64,000 nucleotides of DNA, from assembly GCA_036245525.1 (NCBI GenBank), contig BTPG01000003.1:186735033-186799032 (forward strand). The letters are read 5' to 3'. Source of the DNA: Semisulcospira habei. Lineage: Eukaryota > Mollusca > Gastropoda > Semisulcospiridae. Both the position numbers and the translations under genes were made by a program. The notes below the pieces were generated by a model that saw only the letters and a program-made list of their open reading frames with translations, was not told the DNA's origin and ran no database searches. Below are positions 1 to 16,771 of the stretch, piece by piece; position 1 is the stretch's first letter, and the number at the start of each line of letters is the position of its first letter.

Positions 1-120
1 TAATGCTTTCTGCACCCATAATTGAACAGCCAAGCTCTGCGTTTCTTAGCTAGCCTGTTCTAAACGATTGCAGTAGGCAGTCCTTGTTTTGTGTGCAGGC
101 TCACAATATTTACTCTATGT

Positions 121-316
121 ATCTAGAAACTCACAAACCAGATAGGTGAAGCTAGCGCTGGTAGAATTGTACACATACCAAGGGGAATTACTCAGCGCTG
201 GACAGACAAACAGTTAGATCCCCTGCCCCCGCCTATCAGGCACCCAATCGCCAGCCCACAGAAAAATACGCAGGTATAGAACCAGACGATCATTTACATC
301 CTATTATCTAGAAACT
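121..316 (+). mobile_element. Family R retroposon-like element, copy 1
   Basis: Body at 132-305 is flanked by an 11-bp direct repeat ATCTAGAAACT at 121-131 and 306-316, which looks like a target-site duplication. The body shares about 140 bp with 7845-7970 and its first part is inverted relative to the end of that copy. Class is unknown. Confidence 0.7.
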
Positions 317-439
317 GTACTGAGATGATTTATCTCAAAATAATTCGTTAATTTCCATCGCCGTTTCATGAAATGATTGTAAAATCAGTGTATGGATACG
401 CGCCCTTTTATCTTTTTTTTTAAAAATTAAATAATGTAA

Positions 440-556
440 TAGCGAGGCAATTTACCCATCCTAAGTCATCAGGGACGCGGGGCTCATGAGGATATATGCC
501 TCTTGCATTTAGATCGCGTTCACCTTTTTCTCGGAGTGATCGAAGGGGTTAACTCT
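440..556. mobile_element. Family B TTAA hairpin, partial
   Basis: Only the right stem arm (GGGGCTCATGAGGATAT, then CCTCTTGCA) and the right end (TTTTCTCGG, AAGGGGTTAACT) remain; the left arm is degraded. Confidence 0.6.
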
Positions 557-597
557 GAATTTATCGGAGAGAGCCGCTTCACCGCCGAGAAAAACAC

Positions 598-780
598 TTA
601 ACCCATTCAGCCCTGACGCACTACAGCAGGAGATGGGTCGACCATGATATTTCAAAGGTAGAGCCAGATTAGCTTGGCGCCTGTCGGCGCCAAGCTAATC
701 TGGCACTGCCTTTGAAGTATCATGGTCGATCCATCTCCTACAACTGGTGCATAGTCATTACATGCATAGTCATTAGATAT
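598..780. mobile_element. Family A TTAA hairpin
   Basis: Starts TTAACCCATTCAGCCC. The stem arms at about 624-734 pair around the GGCGCC-TGTC-GGCGCC centre. The right end is eroded after a small repeat of TGCATAGTCATTA. Confidence 0.85.
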
Positions 781-1204
781 TGGGACTTTTGTTACTGTTG
801 TTTACCCACTGTTTATTTTACTAAGGTAGATTTTAATTATGCAGCTTATGTAATAACGTTTTGAGACGTTTGTATAATATAAAATTTGGGAAATACGGCC
901 TTCGGGCTGAATGAGTTCAGTAACACGATCCAACTGCAAGATACATGTAGGGATGCACACATACGAACATTTAAACAAATTGTGTTGTCAGTAATTGTCC
1001 CTTCTTGGCGTGTTTCTTTATTTATTGGCATATTGTATGCCTCTTGCCAGATGACACTTTCTGTACGAAGGACTAGACTGGGGAATGGAAAACGGTGTGT
1101 CTGGATAAAGTGATCTTTACACGCGTGTTACTGAAGATGTCCCAGACAGTTACTGCATGGAGCTGTCCTATCTATGTCGGGCAGTTAGGTAGGGAGAATC
1201 TCCC
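781..1204. other. No gene or recognised repeat
   Basis: Short open frames on both strands have no recognisable protein similarity and no splice-site context. Nothing supportable is seen here. Confidence 0.5.
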
Positions 1205-1378
1205 TTTATCCCATTCAGCCCTGACGCACTACAGCAGGAGATGGATCGACCACGGTAATTCAAGGGTAGTGCCAGATGAGCTTGGCGTCGTGGTCGATCC
1301 ATCTCCTGCAACTGGTGCATAGTCGTTAGATGACGCCTCCCAAAATTGGGAAATACGGGCGAGGGGTTGAATGAGTTA
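1205..1378. mobile_element. Family A hairpin with internal deletion
   Basis: The left arm runs into GAGCTTGGCG, then jumps to the distal right arm (TCGTGGTCGATCCATCTCC), so most of one arm is deleted. The ends are typical (CCCATTCAGCCC and TTGAATGAGTTA). Confidence 0.8.
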
Positions 1379-1496
1379 CGGCTTGGTCTAATTCCAGTCA
1401 GTAATCGCACTCAAACGGCTGTGCTTTCGCACGGCCCCGTTCCACAGTCTTCCCTCCCGCACTCGCCATATACACATATTCTCATCATATTCTTGT

Positions 1497-1713
1497 TTAA
1501 CCCCTTCACTGCCGAGAAAACATGAACAACATCCAACAGTAAGACACATAGACCCTCATGCGCCCCCCCGCGACTGCGGGGGCTTATGGGGATCTATGCC
1601 TCTTGCTGAGACCAATTTGTATCTACGTTTCTTGGACGGATCTGGCCTTTGGTTCGTTAAATGAACAAATATTTCAGAATAATATGTACGTAGAGTGGCC
1701 AGGAAGGGGTTAA
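1497..1713. mobile_element. Family B TTAA hairpin, full length
   Basis: TTAACCCCTTCACTGCCGAG at the left end and AAGGGGTTAA at the right end, both on TTAA. The inner stem is at about 1548-1607 with a CCCCCCGCGACTGCGGGGG tip. Confidence 0.85.
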
Positions 1714-1765
1714 AGTTCAAGTGCAAGTGTGAAGTCCTTTTATATCAAGAGACTGGCTGTGCAGC

Positions 1766-1979
1766 TTAACCCATTCAGCCCTGACGCCCTACAGCAGGAG
1801 ATGGGTCGACCATGATAATTCAAGGGTAGTGCCAGGTTAGCTTGGCGCCTGTCGGCGCCAAGCTAACCTGGCACTGCCCTTGAATTATCATGGTCGATCC
1901 ATCTCCTGAAACTGGTGCATAGTCGTTAGATGACGCCTCCAAAATTTGGGAAATACTTGCGCCGGGTTTAATGAGTTAA
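1766..1979. mobile_element. Family A TTAA hairpin, reference copy (214 bp)
   Basis: Complete copy with TTAA at 1766-1769 and 1976-1979. Long arms pair almost perfectly around GGCGCC-TGTC-GGCGCC at about 1845-1862. The right end carries an extra unpaired part with AAAATTTGGGAAATAC. There is no open reading frame, so it is a non-autonomous element. Confidence 0.9.
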
Positions 1980-2069
1980 AGTAGATTCTTTTCTCCATGA
2001 GGCTTTCACAAGGATATTAGTATTACTCCTACCCTGCCAACGGATCGGCGTACAGTTTGTTTCTGAGAA

Positions 2070-2250
2070 CTGTGTTCCCTGAACGATCACAAACCACAGC
2101 GGTCCAAAGAACATGGACACACATTTGTCTCAGCAAGAGGCATAGATCCTCTCGAGGCCCCGCAGTCGCGGGACCTCATGAGGATCTATGCCTCATGCAT
2201 TTTAAGACCGCTTTCACTTTTTCTCGGATGTGATCGATACTCATTTTGGC
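2070..2250. mobile_element. Family B hairpin, ends eroded
   Basis: Inner stem with CAGCAAGAGGCATAGATCC at about 2133 and its complement ending CTATGCCTCATGC near 2196; flanks resemble family B (ACATGGACACA, TTTTTCTCGG). Confidence 0.75.
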
Positions 2251-2349
2251 CTTAGGATATTTGTCCATCTGTACTTACGAGTTCGAAGATATGGTTGTCC
2301 ATAGTTGGTTTTTGTTTCTTCTGACAAACGTGAAAGGTATTTGTAAACT

Positions 2350-2795
2350 CAGGGGCGGATTTGGGAGGAGGGATACTAAGGGTTGCGGAACCCCCCCCCC
2401 CCCCCAGCCACCCAAAATTGTTTAAAATGCTACAACAAAGTCCCTTTTTTGGTGTTTGGACACCACCTCCCCTTCCCCCGTCCCTATTTGATTTTTTTGG
2501 CGAGTTTCGACACTGATACACACACGCTACCATTCCCCCCCCCCGTCCCCCCCCCCCCCCCCCCGTTGTTTGATATTTTGGCGAGTGGCGAGAGTGTTGG
2601 CACACACATGTCTTCTTCATATCCCCCCCCCCCCCACACACACACACACACACTCCCAGCCCCCTTTCCATTTTTGATTTTTCGGCCACTGGAAGGCCTA
2701 GTGTCGGGGAGGCCGTTTGTGTCAGGTTGAAGGTCCCAAACAAAAAGTTGCCCCCCCCCCCCCCCACATAGCATGAGGTAACTGATCCGCCCCTG
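2350..2795. mobile_element. hAT-like non-autonomous element with poly-C tandem repeats
   Basis: Terminal inverted repeats CAGGGGCGGAT (2350-2360) and ATCCGCCCCTG (2785-2795) match the end motif common in hAT elements of aquatic animals. The interior has roughly three diverged repeats, each with a C-run, TTTGATTTTTTGGC-like text and a CA run. I could not see a clean 8-bp target duplication, so the class is inferred from the ends only. Confidence 0.65.
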
Positions 2796-2891
2796 AAAAA
2801 TGTCAATATATGAAATGATTTATCAGCAATGATGACGTTTATCGGTTCTTTTCAGTCTGAGACTCTGTCTTTTATTTATAGAAGGAATAGT

Positions 2892-2953
2892 CTCAAATTG
2901 TCGCTTGCGGGACGTAAAGCAATCTATACTCACTCACTCACTCACTCAAATTG
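2892..2953 (+). mobile_element. Very short retroposon tail with target duplication
   Basis: A 44-bp body (2901-2944) containing GGGACGTAAAGCAATC and (ACTC)n is flanked by CTCAAATTG at 2892-2900 and 2945-2953. This looks like a severely 5'-truncated SINE or LINE end. Confidence 0.65.
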
Positions 2954-3019
2954 AAAAGAACAAGAAAAAAATTATTAACAACTTATATGAAAAAGATGTA
3001 AATATCTTTTCTTATTGCT

Positions 3020-3020
<1 letters not shown>

Positions 3021-3097
<77 letters not shown>

Positions 3098-3150
3098 GTG
3101 CGTGTGCGTGTGTGTGTGTGCATTTGGGCTCGCGTGTGTGTGTGTTTGTT

Positions 3151-3184
<34 letters not shown>

Positions 3185-3186
3185 AT

Positions 3187-3248
<62 letters not shown>

Positions 3249-3273
3249 GGTGTGTGTAGGTGTGTGTGTGTGT
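3021..3273. repeat. (GT)n microsatellite, interrupted
   Basis: About 250 bp of GT dinucleotides with a few interruptions; Cys-Val frames here are artefacts. Confidence 0.97.
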
Positions 3274-3312
3274 AAAATGTGTTTGTGCAGGTAAGTCGCA
3301 CCGGAAAGATTA

Positions 3313-3378
3313 CATAGTTATTTGGGTTTAACGCCGAGCAGGCGACTAAGGCCATCTCACGCCATATGGCGGGCACTG
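3313..3378 (-). mobile_element. Family T retroposon 3' tail
   Basis: On the minus strand it reads GCCTGCTCGGCGTTAAACCC then AAATAACTA, the same tail seen at 60020-60080 and 62517-62575. It is a truncated SINE/LINE end. Confidence 0.65.
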
Positions 3379-3838
3379 GAAAGAAAAGCAAATAACAGAT
3401 GTGACTGCACTTTGTGACCAGGATGTTGACTGCGGATGAAAACAATACTGAAGTTAGACCTGCATGCTACAAGTTCCGGTTGCAGGGTTTGGTCGTGCGT
3501 CATGTCATGATCTGTGACCCAACCAGTCATCCTGACCTCTGTCTCGAAGGGTCAGGCATGTTCGCAGCATAGCATACCCAGTAAGCACAGGTCATCGGGT
3601 ACGCGGCAACCACCGTGGGTCCGAATGCTTTTTGCTACTATGGTAGGTATAAGTCGTACAGAAAGCGTTCAAACTCAAAAGGGACATTTTGACCAGTTGA
3701 GCCCCGCCCCCGTCCCCCCCCCCCCACTTACCTCCCCCCCCCCCCCCCCCCCCCGTCACTCTGATCAGTGAATACACAATTTTACTAAGGTAGCTCAAAC
3801 ACGACTGCAAAAGTCAAGAGGTACAAGTGCCTTCCACT
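3379..3838. other. No gene seen; poly-C tracts
   Basis: Contains C-runs at 3714-3726 and 3735-3754. Nothing else supportable. Confidence 0.5.
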
Positions 3839-3840
3839 TC

Positions 3841-3996
3841 CAGCAGAACCTGTTTTGAGTGACCACTCTTATGAGAGATCACCTGTCATTAAAGACTATC
3901 ATTTAGCTGGCTGTAGCTGTGACTTTAGCCACTTAAATGATGGTCTTTATTGACGGGTGACACATCTGGCCCTTCAAGACTTCTCTTGAGAGAGTG
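3841..3996. mobile_element. Family K hairpin, pogo-like end
   Basis: Starts CAGCAGAACCTGTTTTGAG, with arms AAAGACTATCATTTAGCTGG and its complement. Other copies lie at 16911, 18720 and 22341. The right end is cut short by the family A copy at 4005. Confidence 0.7.
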
Positions 3997-4004
3997 CTTA
4001 TATT

Positions 4005-4218
4005 TTAACTCATTCAGCCCGGCGCACGTATTTCCCAAATTTTGGAGGCGTCATCTAACGACTATGCACCAGTTGCAGGAGATGGATCGACCAAGATAAT
4101 TCAAGGGCAGTGCCAGATTAGCTTGGCGCCGACAGGCGCCAAGCTAATCTGGCACTACCCTTGAATTATCATGGTCGACCCATCTCCCGCTGTAGGGCTT
4201 CAGGGCTGAATGGGTTAA
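4005..4218. mobile_element. Family A TTAA hairpin, full length, opposite orientation
   Basis: TTAACTCATTCAGCCCGGCG at the left and CAGGGCTGAATGGGTTAA at the right; centre GGCGCC-GACA-GGCGCC. Length 214 bp. Confidence 0.9.
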
Positions 4219-4418
4219 TACCTGTGCAAAAATGTTGCTTGCTCAAAAACAGGTACTAATATATTTCGGTGACAACAAAAAAAAGAAAAAAAAAAAAAAC
4301 CAAAAAAAATCATTGCTAGTTTTATTCCTATATGTGTACGATGAGCAGGTCAGTTATTTGATGACCACACCGCGAATGTGTAAGATATTTCAGTCATGGA
4401 CAATGGCAACAATGGTGT

Positions 4419-4494
4419 CAACCCTTTGGCTCTCGGCAGCGGTTTTTATCGGAATCATCGCGACAAAAACCGCTGCCGACAGCCAAAGGGTTAA
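4419..4494. mobile_element. Family C TTAA hairpin, short
   Basis: Arms CCCTTTGGCTCTCGGCAGCG and GCTGCCGACAGCCAAAGGG; loop arm partly deleted. Right end GGGTTAA. Confidence 0.85.
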
Positions 4495-4499
4495 ATACA

Positions 4500-5447
4500 A
4501 CCTCGGCGGTCAACGTTCCCGGCACTATTCTGAACTTACGGACACAAATTGCGATAAATATAATAAGTCTAGCATAGGACGTCTGAAAACAAAGGGTAAA
4601 GGCCACGACTCCATCATGCAGTCCGATAAGAGAATTCGATTGGCCTGTCGGTTTGTGGGTCAGGACAGTACGGCTTATGTCGTGACCTGTGAGACATAAG
4701 GGTCACATGGTCACCAGTCGCAGATTTCGCACGAACTTCAGTCGCGTGGCGGTACCTGAGGGGGAAAGTTCCAGATTTTGCTCGACAGGTGAGTTGAACC
4801 TTGCGATCTCGCACATTTACAGCATTTACCCAATTTCAATTCGAGCATACATATTATTCATTAGAAATTTGTATAAATATAGTTTTTTTTTAAATAAATA
4901 AAATAAATAAATAAATAAATAAATAAATTGCATTCTTGAAATGTCTGCGGTAAAAGAAAACGTTGCTATTTTTTTTTTAAAAATCTGATTTGCATTTGTC
5001 TTGTGTTATCATTTTAGAAGTTAAATAAATTAGTCGGATTTTTTTTTCGAAGCAAAATCACACAAAAATTAGTCAAGAGAAACATTTGGTGTTCAAAGCA
5101 ACGTAAACTTACATTGCATTAAAATATGTAATTATTCGGTAAATACTCATATAGCCTGTTATTCCAATTTTTTTAAACTTCACTACGTCTAGCATCAATA
5201 GCCGCGAAATTTTCGTAAAGCGACACATCCGCAGCTCTTGATGCAGGGCACCTTGCTTGAGTTAAAGTAGCATTTGAAACAATCTACATCTGATAAAAAT
5301 AAATAAAAAATAAATAAGACGTGGTTCATGGCCATCAGTTTATGAATCTTTGTGACATTTGGCATTAGTCGGACCATCATTTTGATAGGACAGAGCTAAC
5401 ATTTCAAACGTCCACTGCATCCATATGGCAGAAAGATCTACTTCCCT
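4500..5447. other. AT-rich spacer, no gene seen
   Basis: Contains an (AAAT)n stretch near 4890-4926 and several T-runs. Short open frames have no recognisable content. Confidence 0.5.
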
Positions 5448-5661
5448 TTAACTCATTTTACCCCAGACACACCACAGGAAGATAAGGATCGACCATGATA
5501 GTTCAAGGGTGATGCCAGAATAGCTTGGCGCCTATGGGCGCCAAGCTATTCTGGCACCACCCTTGAACTATCATGGTCGATCTGTGTCCTGCACTGCAAT
5601 GCAGTCTTCAGAGGACAACGGCAACATTTAAGGATTTCGGTGTTGGGGTAGAATGAGTTAA
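5448..5661. mobile_element. Family A TTAA hairpin, subfamily A2
   Basis: TTAACTCATTTTACCCC to GGTAGAATGAGTTAA. Arms read GTTCAAGGGTGATGCCAGAA and pair around GGCGCC-TATG-GGCGCC. A2 differs from A in the arm (GGTGGTGCCAGAATAGC versus GGTAGTGCCAGATTAGC). Confidence 0.9.
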
Positions 5662-5832
5662 CACAGTTTATACAAATATGTCTCGGTCGATGGTGAAATG
5701 TCTCATTGTCGCACAATGCAGACACCTATCTTAACAGTTTCTTTGAAATTGTTTCTCTTTCTCCAAAATACGACAGAAAAGAGCTTCATTTAAGGACCAA
5801 GACACTTTTCGCTTCTTTTTCTTTTCTTATCA

Positions 5833-6000
5833 GCACATTTACGCTTTAACATATTTATGACGTGGTGCATTTACGCTTTAACATATTTATGACGTGGTGC
5901 ATTTACGCTTTAACATATTTATGACGTGGTGCATTTACGCTTTAACATATTTATGACGTGGTGCATTTACGCTTTAACATATTTATGACGTGGTGCATTT
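5833..6000. repeat. 32-bp tandem repeat, about 5 copies
   Basis: The unit contains GCATTTACGCTTTAACATAT then TTATGACGTGGT, in near-identical copies. It lies about 370 bp upstream of the gene 1 start codon. Confidence 0.95.
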
Positions 6001-6004
6001 GTAT

Positions 6005-6140
6005 ACGAGGCTTTATGCCGCGTCAGTATCCGGATGCATCAGGTCTCGAGTGAGTTTTTAAGACAACAGGAGATGGGGTGGCCATGATAGTTGTAGGGTA
6101 GTACTGGATTAGCTTGGTGCCCTTTAAGGAGCCAACTGAT
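6005..6140. mobile_element. Remnants of family E and family A hairpins
   Basis: 6005-6055 holds GCCGCGTCAGTATCCGGATG and TCGAGTGAGTT (family E-like). 6066-6130 holds ACAGGAGATGGGGTGGCCAT and GGATTAGCTTGG (family A-like). Confidence 0.5.
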
Positions 6141-6194
6141 AACAACATTATGATCAGTGCGGAACCAAAACGTTGCTTTTAATGATAACTACTT

Positions 6195-6287
6195 TTAACC
6201 CTTTGCGTGTCGGTAGCGGTTTTTAGTCGCGATGATTCCTGAAGGAATCATCGCGACTAAAACCGCTATCGACACGCAAAGGGTCAA
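6195..6287. mobile_element. Family C TTAA hairpin, upstream of gene 1
   Basis: TTAACCCTTTGCGTGTCGGT to its complement ending GGGTCAA; near-perfect 42-bp arms meeting at CCTGAAGG. It lies 88 bp before the start codon of gene 1, so it may sit in its promoter or 5' leader. Confidence 0.9.
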
Positions 6288-6375
6288 TGATGTCAATATT
6301 CTATTCACACGACTCTCCCTGCTGAAGCTTCAAAAGGTCCATATTTCTCAGGTCAAGATATTCATTCATCCAATC

Positions 6376-12982
<6,607 letters not shown>

Positions 12983-13224
12983 TGGAATCATCTTAGGGAC
13001 AGTCGTCATCCTCATTTTTTTTTTCTTCGAATGTTACATTGTACACGGAGTATTCAGCTTTTAGTAATAGTCGGTCATGTGACTGGTCGGAGTCGCGTGA
13101 TTGGCTGATCGTTAGATTCAGGATTCATGCGTGAATGAGATCTTTCTTTCATTAAAACGTCAAAGTAAACAATCAGTCATGTTGAGAGAGAGAGCATCAC
13201 GTAACTACAATCTATTGAGCAAAA

Positions 13225-13230
13225 AATAAA
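13225..13230 (+). promoter_or_regulatory. Possible polyadenylation signal of gene 1
   Basis: AATAAA 243 bp after the stop codon. An alternative ATTAAA lies near 13150. Confidence 0.45.
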
Positions 13231-13251
13231 ATTACCTCCCCCCCCCCCCCC

Positions 13252-13351
13252 CTAACCCGTACCCCATTGTGCAAGCAGGAGTTTCGTACATCCGCGTCGG
13301 TACGGGTTTACAGCGTACCCGTGCGGCGACTGTATGCACAAGGGTGTTAAA

Positions 13352-13353
<2 letters not shown>
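13252..13353. mobile_element. Family F TTAA element
   Basis: CTAACCCGTACCCCATTGTGC at the left, inner GTCGGTACGGGTTTAC and AGCGTACCCGTGCGGCGAC, right end TGCACAAGGGTGTTAA. Related to 14830-14899. Confidence 0.6.
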
Positions 13354-13402
<49 letters not shown>

Positions 13403-13437
13403 TGTGTGTGTGTTTGAGTGTGTTTGAGTGTGTGTGC
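13351..13437. repeat. (GT)n microsatellite
   Basis: GT run with some TTTG and GAG interruptions. Confidence 0.95.
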
Positions 13438-13448
13438 GTGGGCTTGCA

Positions 13449-13789
13449 TATATGCGAGTGTGGTTGGTTAGTTCGGGGTTTAATGTCCACGGCACCGAAG
13501 TGATAATGGACGGCCCTGACGGGCGGGTTATGGGGGACAGGGAAATTTATTGCCTATGGAGTACTATCTGAACACTGATCAACTCAGGCGCACCCCAACT
13601 GTGTCACTTTGATTTACTAGGACCTTTCAACGGACATGCTATTGAACAAGCTCGTCTTTTCCCCCTGGATTGCGAGTCCAGCTACCGGGGCCGGGATGGG
13701 GATTAGAACCCACGACCCGGCGATTCCCTCCGCTCTCTTGCTCCGACGCTTAACCGCCTGAGCTATTTCGGACTCTATATGCGAGTGTG
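13449..13789 (-). mobile_element. SINE Q copy 1, tRNA-derived, 14-bp target duplication
   Basis: Body 13463-13775 on the minus strand. The tRNA-like head has an A box (TAGCTCAGGCGG) and a B box (here GGGTTCTAATCCC). Perfect TATATGCGAGTGTG at 13449-13462 and 13776-13789. About 93 percent like copy 2 by eye. Confidence 0.93.
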
Positions 13790-13838
13790 TGCGCGTTTGA
13801 CAAAAAATAGATTGTCTCCCCGTACAAATTTTCTCATT

Positions 13839-14046
13839 TTAACTCATTTTCTTATTGTCCCCAGGTCGAAATCCCCAAATTTTAGCATGGTCATCTGAAG
13901 ACCGTATTACAATTAATGACAGATCGGCCATGACAGTTCAAGGGTGGTGCCAGAATAGCTTGGCGCCAAGCTATTCGGGCACCACCCTTGAACTATCATG
14001 TTCGATTCATATCTTAAAAATAGTGTCTCGGGGCTCAATGAGGTAA
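13839..14046. mobile_element. Family A2 hairpin
   Basis: TTAACTCATTTTCTTATTG, arms meeting at GGCGCC with no spacer, right end GGGCTCAATGAGGTAA. Confidence 0.85.
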
Positions 14047-14214
14047 CTACACTCTGAACACTGCGATGCATCAATGCATACCAATTGCGGAGTAATTGCC
14101 CCACTGCACAAACTGCGAAGAATGCCCAAATCCCTAATTTAAAGGACCATTGACCATGTACGATTGGCATCAGATAAACCTTTCGCTCATTTATGTTAAT
14201 CACTAAACCTGGAC

Positions 14215-14285
14215 TATTGACTCATTCGAGACTTGCAGCATACGGATACGCGACAATTTGCCGGCACCCCTCGAATGTGTTAATT
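14215..14285. mobile_element. Family E hairpin, degraded
   Basis: ATTGACTCATTCGAGACTTG ... CGGATACGCGAC ... CTCGAATGTGTTAA. Confidence 0.6.
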
Positions 14286-14289
14286 TGAT

Positions 14290-14829
14290 GTTAGTTTCCG
14301 AGCCAGACGTTTTAACGTGTGTTCACGAGTCGATGAATTCTTTCAGAGCCAAATATTACTTGTTATCGCTGGACATTTACTGATTTCAGTTGTAACAGGT
14401 AGTGCTTGATTTAACTTAGCACACTGCCCTCGAGTTCTCGCGACAGTATGACAAGCTAGTGAATCCTGCTGTTACTTCCCTTACATGGGTTGCTGGAAGA
14501 GATAGTGTGTAGTCGACAATGCTGTGTTTTCATGATTAATCTTGGCTAGGGTTTGATAAACCTGTACGATCTTGTCGAAACATTCCGTAAAAGCGGCAGG
14601 GATCATCAACATCATCATCGTTATTAACATCGCCATCACCATCATCATCACTAACACTCAAATAAAAAACGCTTCATTCTTAAAACACGTTACAGTCTTT
14701 ATTTCCTATTCAAAATTGGACACATACAACAATCACTTTTATGTCCTGTCAGTCTCTGGAGAAGTATATTCAACGTGAGGATTTTGTACACAATTTCTCG
14801 AACACCACAGACACACGGGTTTCCGTCCA
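14290..14829. other. No gene seen
   Basis: Contains short ATCATC runs near 14605-14650; no exon supported. Confidence 0.5.
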
Positions 14830-14899
14830 TTAACCCCCTTGTGCCAGCAGGGACAGGTATCGTAAACAGCACCGGTGACTGCGTGCACAAAGGTGTTAA
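14830..14899. mobile_element. Family F TTAA element
   Basis: TTAACCCCCTTGTGCCAGCA to GTGCACAAAGGTGTTAA, 70 bp, ends complementary. Confidence 0.65.
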
Positions 14900-14977
14900 T
14901 ATGACACTAGGTCTATCGATGGACATTTCTATTCTGAATAACCTGCACTTTCGCCTTTGAGCTCAATTGTCACTACC

Positions 14978-15082
14978 TATACTGACAAGCAAAAGAAATG
15001 CGACATTATTTGAATGCATCGGAAACACTTCAGTGTTTCCGATGATTCAAATGATGTCGCATTTCTTTTGCTTGTCAGTATA
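14978..15082. mobile_element. Family I hairpin, TA-flanked, copy 1
   Basis: TATACTGACAAGCAAAAGAA... pairs with ...TTCTTTTGCTTGTCAGTATA; the stem covers nearly the whole 105 bp, tip at ACACTTCAGTGT. TA at both ends suggests Tc1/mariner-type insertion. Confidence 0.8.
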
Positions 15083-15089
15083 CACGAAC

Positions 15090-15550
15090 ACCCGTGTCTC
15101 TATGGCTATACGTTACGATCATGATGAGCAATGGGAAACCGTTCATGCACACACTCATTCACATTATTAATAACATCGTCAATCACTAACATTAACATTC
15201 TTTTGCGGGTACACAATTTGGACCACTTACACATAGAAGTAATCATTAAAATGTTGGTTACCTTACTGAAAATAGACCACCAAGTCAAAAACATTAATTT
15301 CTGCTTTAAAGGAATAGCAAGCAGTGCCAAAATAACAGCAGAACAATTGTAAAGTTTCATTCACTGGTTCCCTGACTAAAAACGCAGTGTACATGGAGGT
15401 TCATCGACTTAGAGCGGTCATACATCCTGCCTAAAAAAAAACTTATCTGTCATGAAAAACTTCTCTGTCACTTCCTAGAAGAAGTCGACACTAACAGGAA
15501 TGACAGTTTGTTGCAGCACGCTTTGAAAGCTTTAAAGAGATTCCCAATAA
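15090..15550. other. No gene seen
   Basis: Only short unrelated open frames; no repeat recognised. Confidence 0.5.
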
Positions 15551-15555
15551 AGCAA

Positions 15556-15576
15556 CCCCCCCCCCCCCCCCCCAAA

Positions 15577-15607
<31 letters not shown>
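15556..15607. repeat. Poly-C / poly-A tract
   Basis: A run of C, then CAAAC, then about 32 A. Confidence 0.95.
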
Positions 15608-15609
<2 letters not shown>

Positions 15610-15617
15610 CACCCCGC

Positions 15618-15835
15618 GTAACCTCTTCTCTGCTAACAGATGTACATTTGGTTACTGAAATTTGTGTTCACTGAACGAACGTGCCACGACTGTCCAAAGG
15701 ACATAGACACAAAGTGGTCTCAGCAAGAGGCATAGATCCTCATGAGCCCCCGCAGTCGCGGGGGCTCATGAGGATCTATACCTCCTGCAGTTAGATCGCC
15801 TTCGCTTTTTGTCGGCAGTGAAAGGATCAAACAAG
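15618..15835. mobile_element. Family B TTAA hairpin
   Basis: TAACCTCTTCTCTGC to GGCAGTGAAAGGATCAAA; the inner stem at 15720-15790 is nearly perfect (CCCCGCAGTCGCGGGG tip). Confidence 0.88.
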
Positions 15836-15952
15836 ACAAGAACAGCACAATAAATGGAGTTGTACTTGTCCTCCCTAAACGTGCTTCTCTCTTTGATGGG
15901 GATTTCTTTGCGCTGTACATACGACACTCGCCCTCTTGGTCTGGATATTAAC
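15836..15952 (+). mobile_element. Family G fragment
   Basis: GGAGTTGTACTTGTCCTCCC, AAACGTGCTTCTCTCTTTGA and, at the end, CCCTCTTGGTCTGGAT: the 3' part of family G, 5'-truncated. Confidence 0.6.
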
Positions 15953-16229
15953 AACCTCAGCAACCTCTGGAAAAAGGACTGATCCTTCAACATGCTCTTT
16001 AAGATTCTGCTGTCAGTTCTTCTGTACAGTGGTCTTTCAGCCTGCCCCTGAACGTATCCACGGTTATTCCTTTTTTTGTTTTTTCCGTGCACGCCGGCTG
16101 CAAGACCGCTGTCCGCTTTATTTTAAAATATTAAAAAAAATAAACTATAAGTCGCGTTTCGGAAAAAGAAAAACACAACTGTCATCCCCCCCCCCCCCCC
16201 TAGGGCAAAATGTATGATGGCTCAAAATC

Positions 16230-16315
16230 GGTTTAACCTTTTGGCTGTCGGTAGCAGTTTTTTCCTGCAGGAATCATCGCGACAAAAAACCGCTAACGAC
16301 AACCAAAGGGTTAAC
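16230..16315. mobile_element. Family C hairpin
   Basis: TTAACCTTTTGGCTGTCGG to CGACAACCAAAGGGTTAA; part of the left arm is deleted. Confidence 0.85.
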
Positions 16316-16399
16316 GGCAACAACCTGTGACTTTCAAATAAGTGCGGCCCTGTGATGGAAAAAGACAGCAAATCTATTTTTTGTTTTTTTTGTGTGTGT

Positions 16400-16465
16400 C
16401 TTTTTTTGTGTGAAAAGCGAGATATTCATTGTCACAAAGAATGGAACTTACTGTCTTTTGCAATC
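16400..16465. mobile_element. Family S hairpin fragment
   Basis: GTGAAAAGCGAGATATTCAT then GAATGGAACTTACTGTCTTT; the same text recurs at 20440, 33498, 39530, 40220, 45537 and 60961. Confidence 0.6.
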
Positions 16466-16674
16466 CTAGGGTAGATGTAAGCAGTATTCTAAAACCAAAA
16501 CGCTGGCTATAAATGTATTAACGTGTGCGCAAAGAAAGGAAATTAATGACGCAGTCCTATTCTTACGTGAAACATAATGTTTGCACTATAAAATAACTGA
16601 GCAGTGCATAATCAGTAACACTAAAATAATCGTTTATCAACATCTTGAGCATTACAAATGGTTTAAGATTCAAC

Positions 16675-16771
16675 TATACCGAGGAGCAATAGAAATGCGA
16701 CATTTTGGGGGAGTCATCGGACACACTTTAGTGATTCCAAAAACGTCGCATTTCTTTTGCTCATCGGTATA
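16675..16771. mobile_element. Family I hairpin, copy 2
   Basis: TATACCGAGGAGCAATAGAA pairs with TTTCTTTTGCTCATCGGTAT; 97 bp, TA at the ends. Confidence 0.8.

Noticed and set aside
2975..3445. Long His/Thr open frame on the minus strand
   Set aside because: Translation of a CA/GT microsatellite; no coding evidence.
5833..6000. CRISPR-like array
   Set aside because: The 32-bp units are directly adjacent without spacers and the DNA is eukaryotic.
15720..15790. Rho-independent terminator or microRNA precursor
   Set aside because: Stem belongs to the repeated family B element; terminators do not apply to an animal genome, and microRNA status cannot be judged without small-RNA data.
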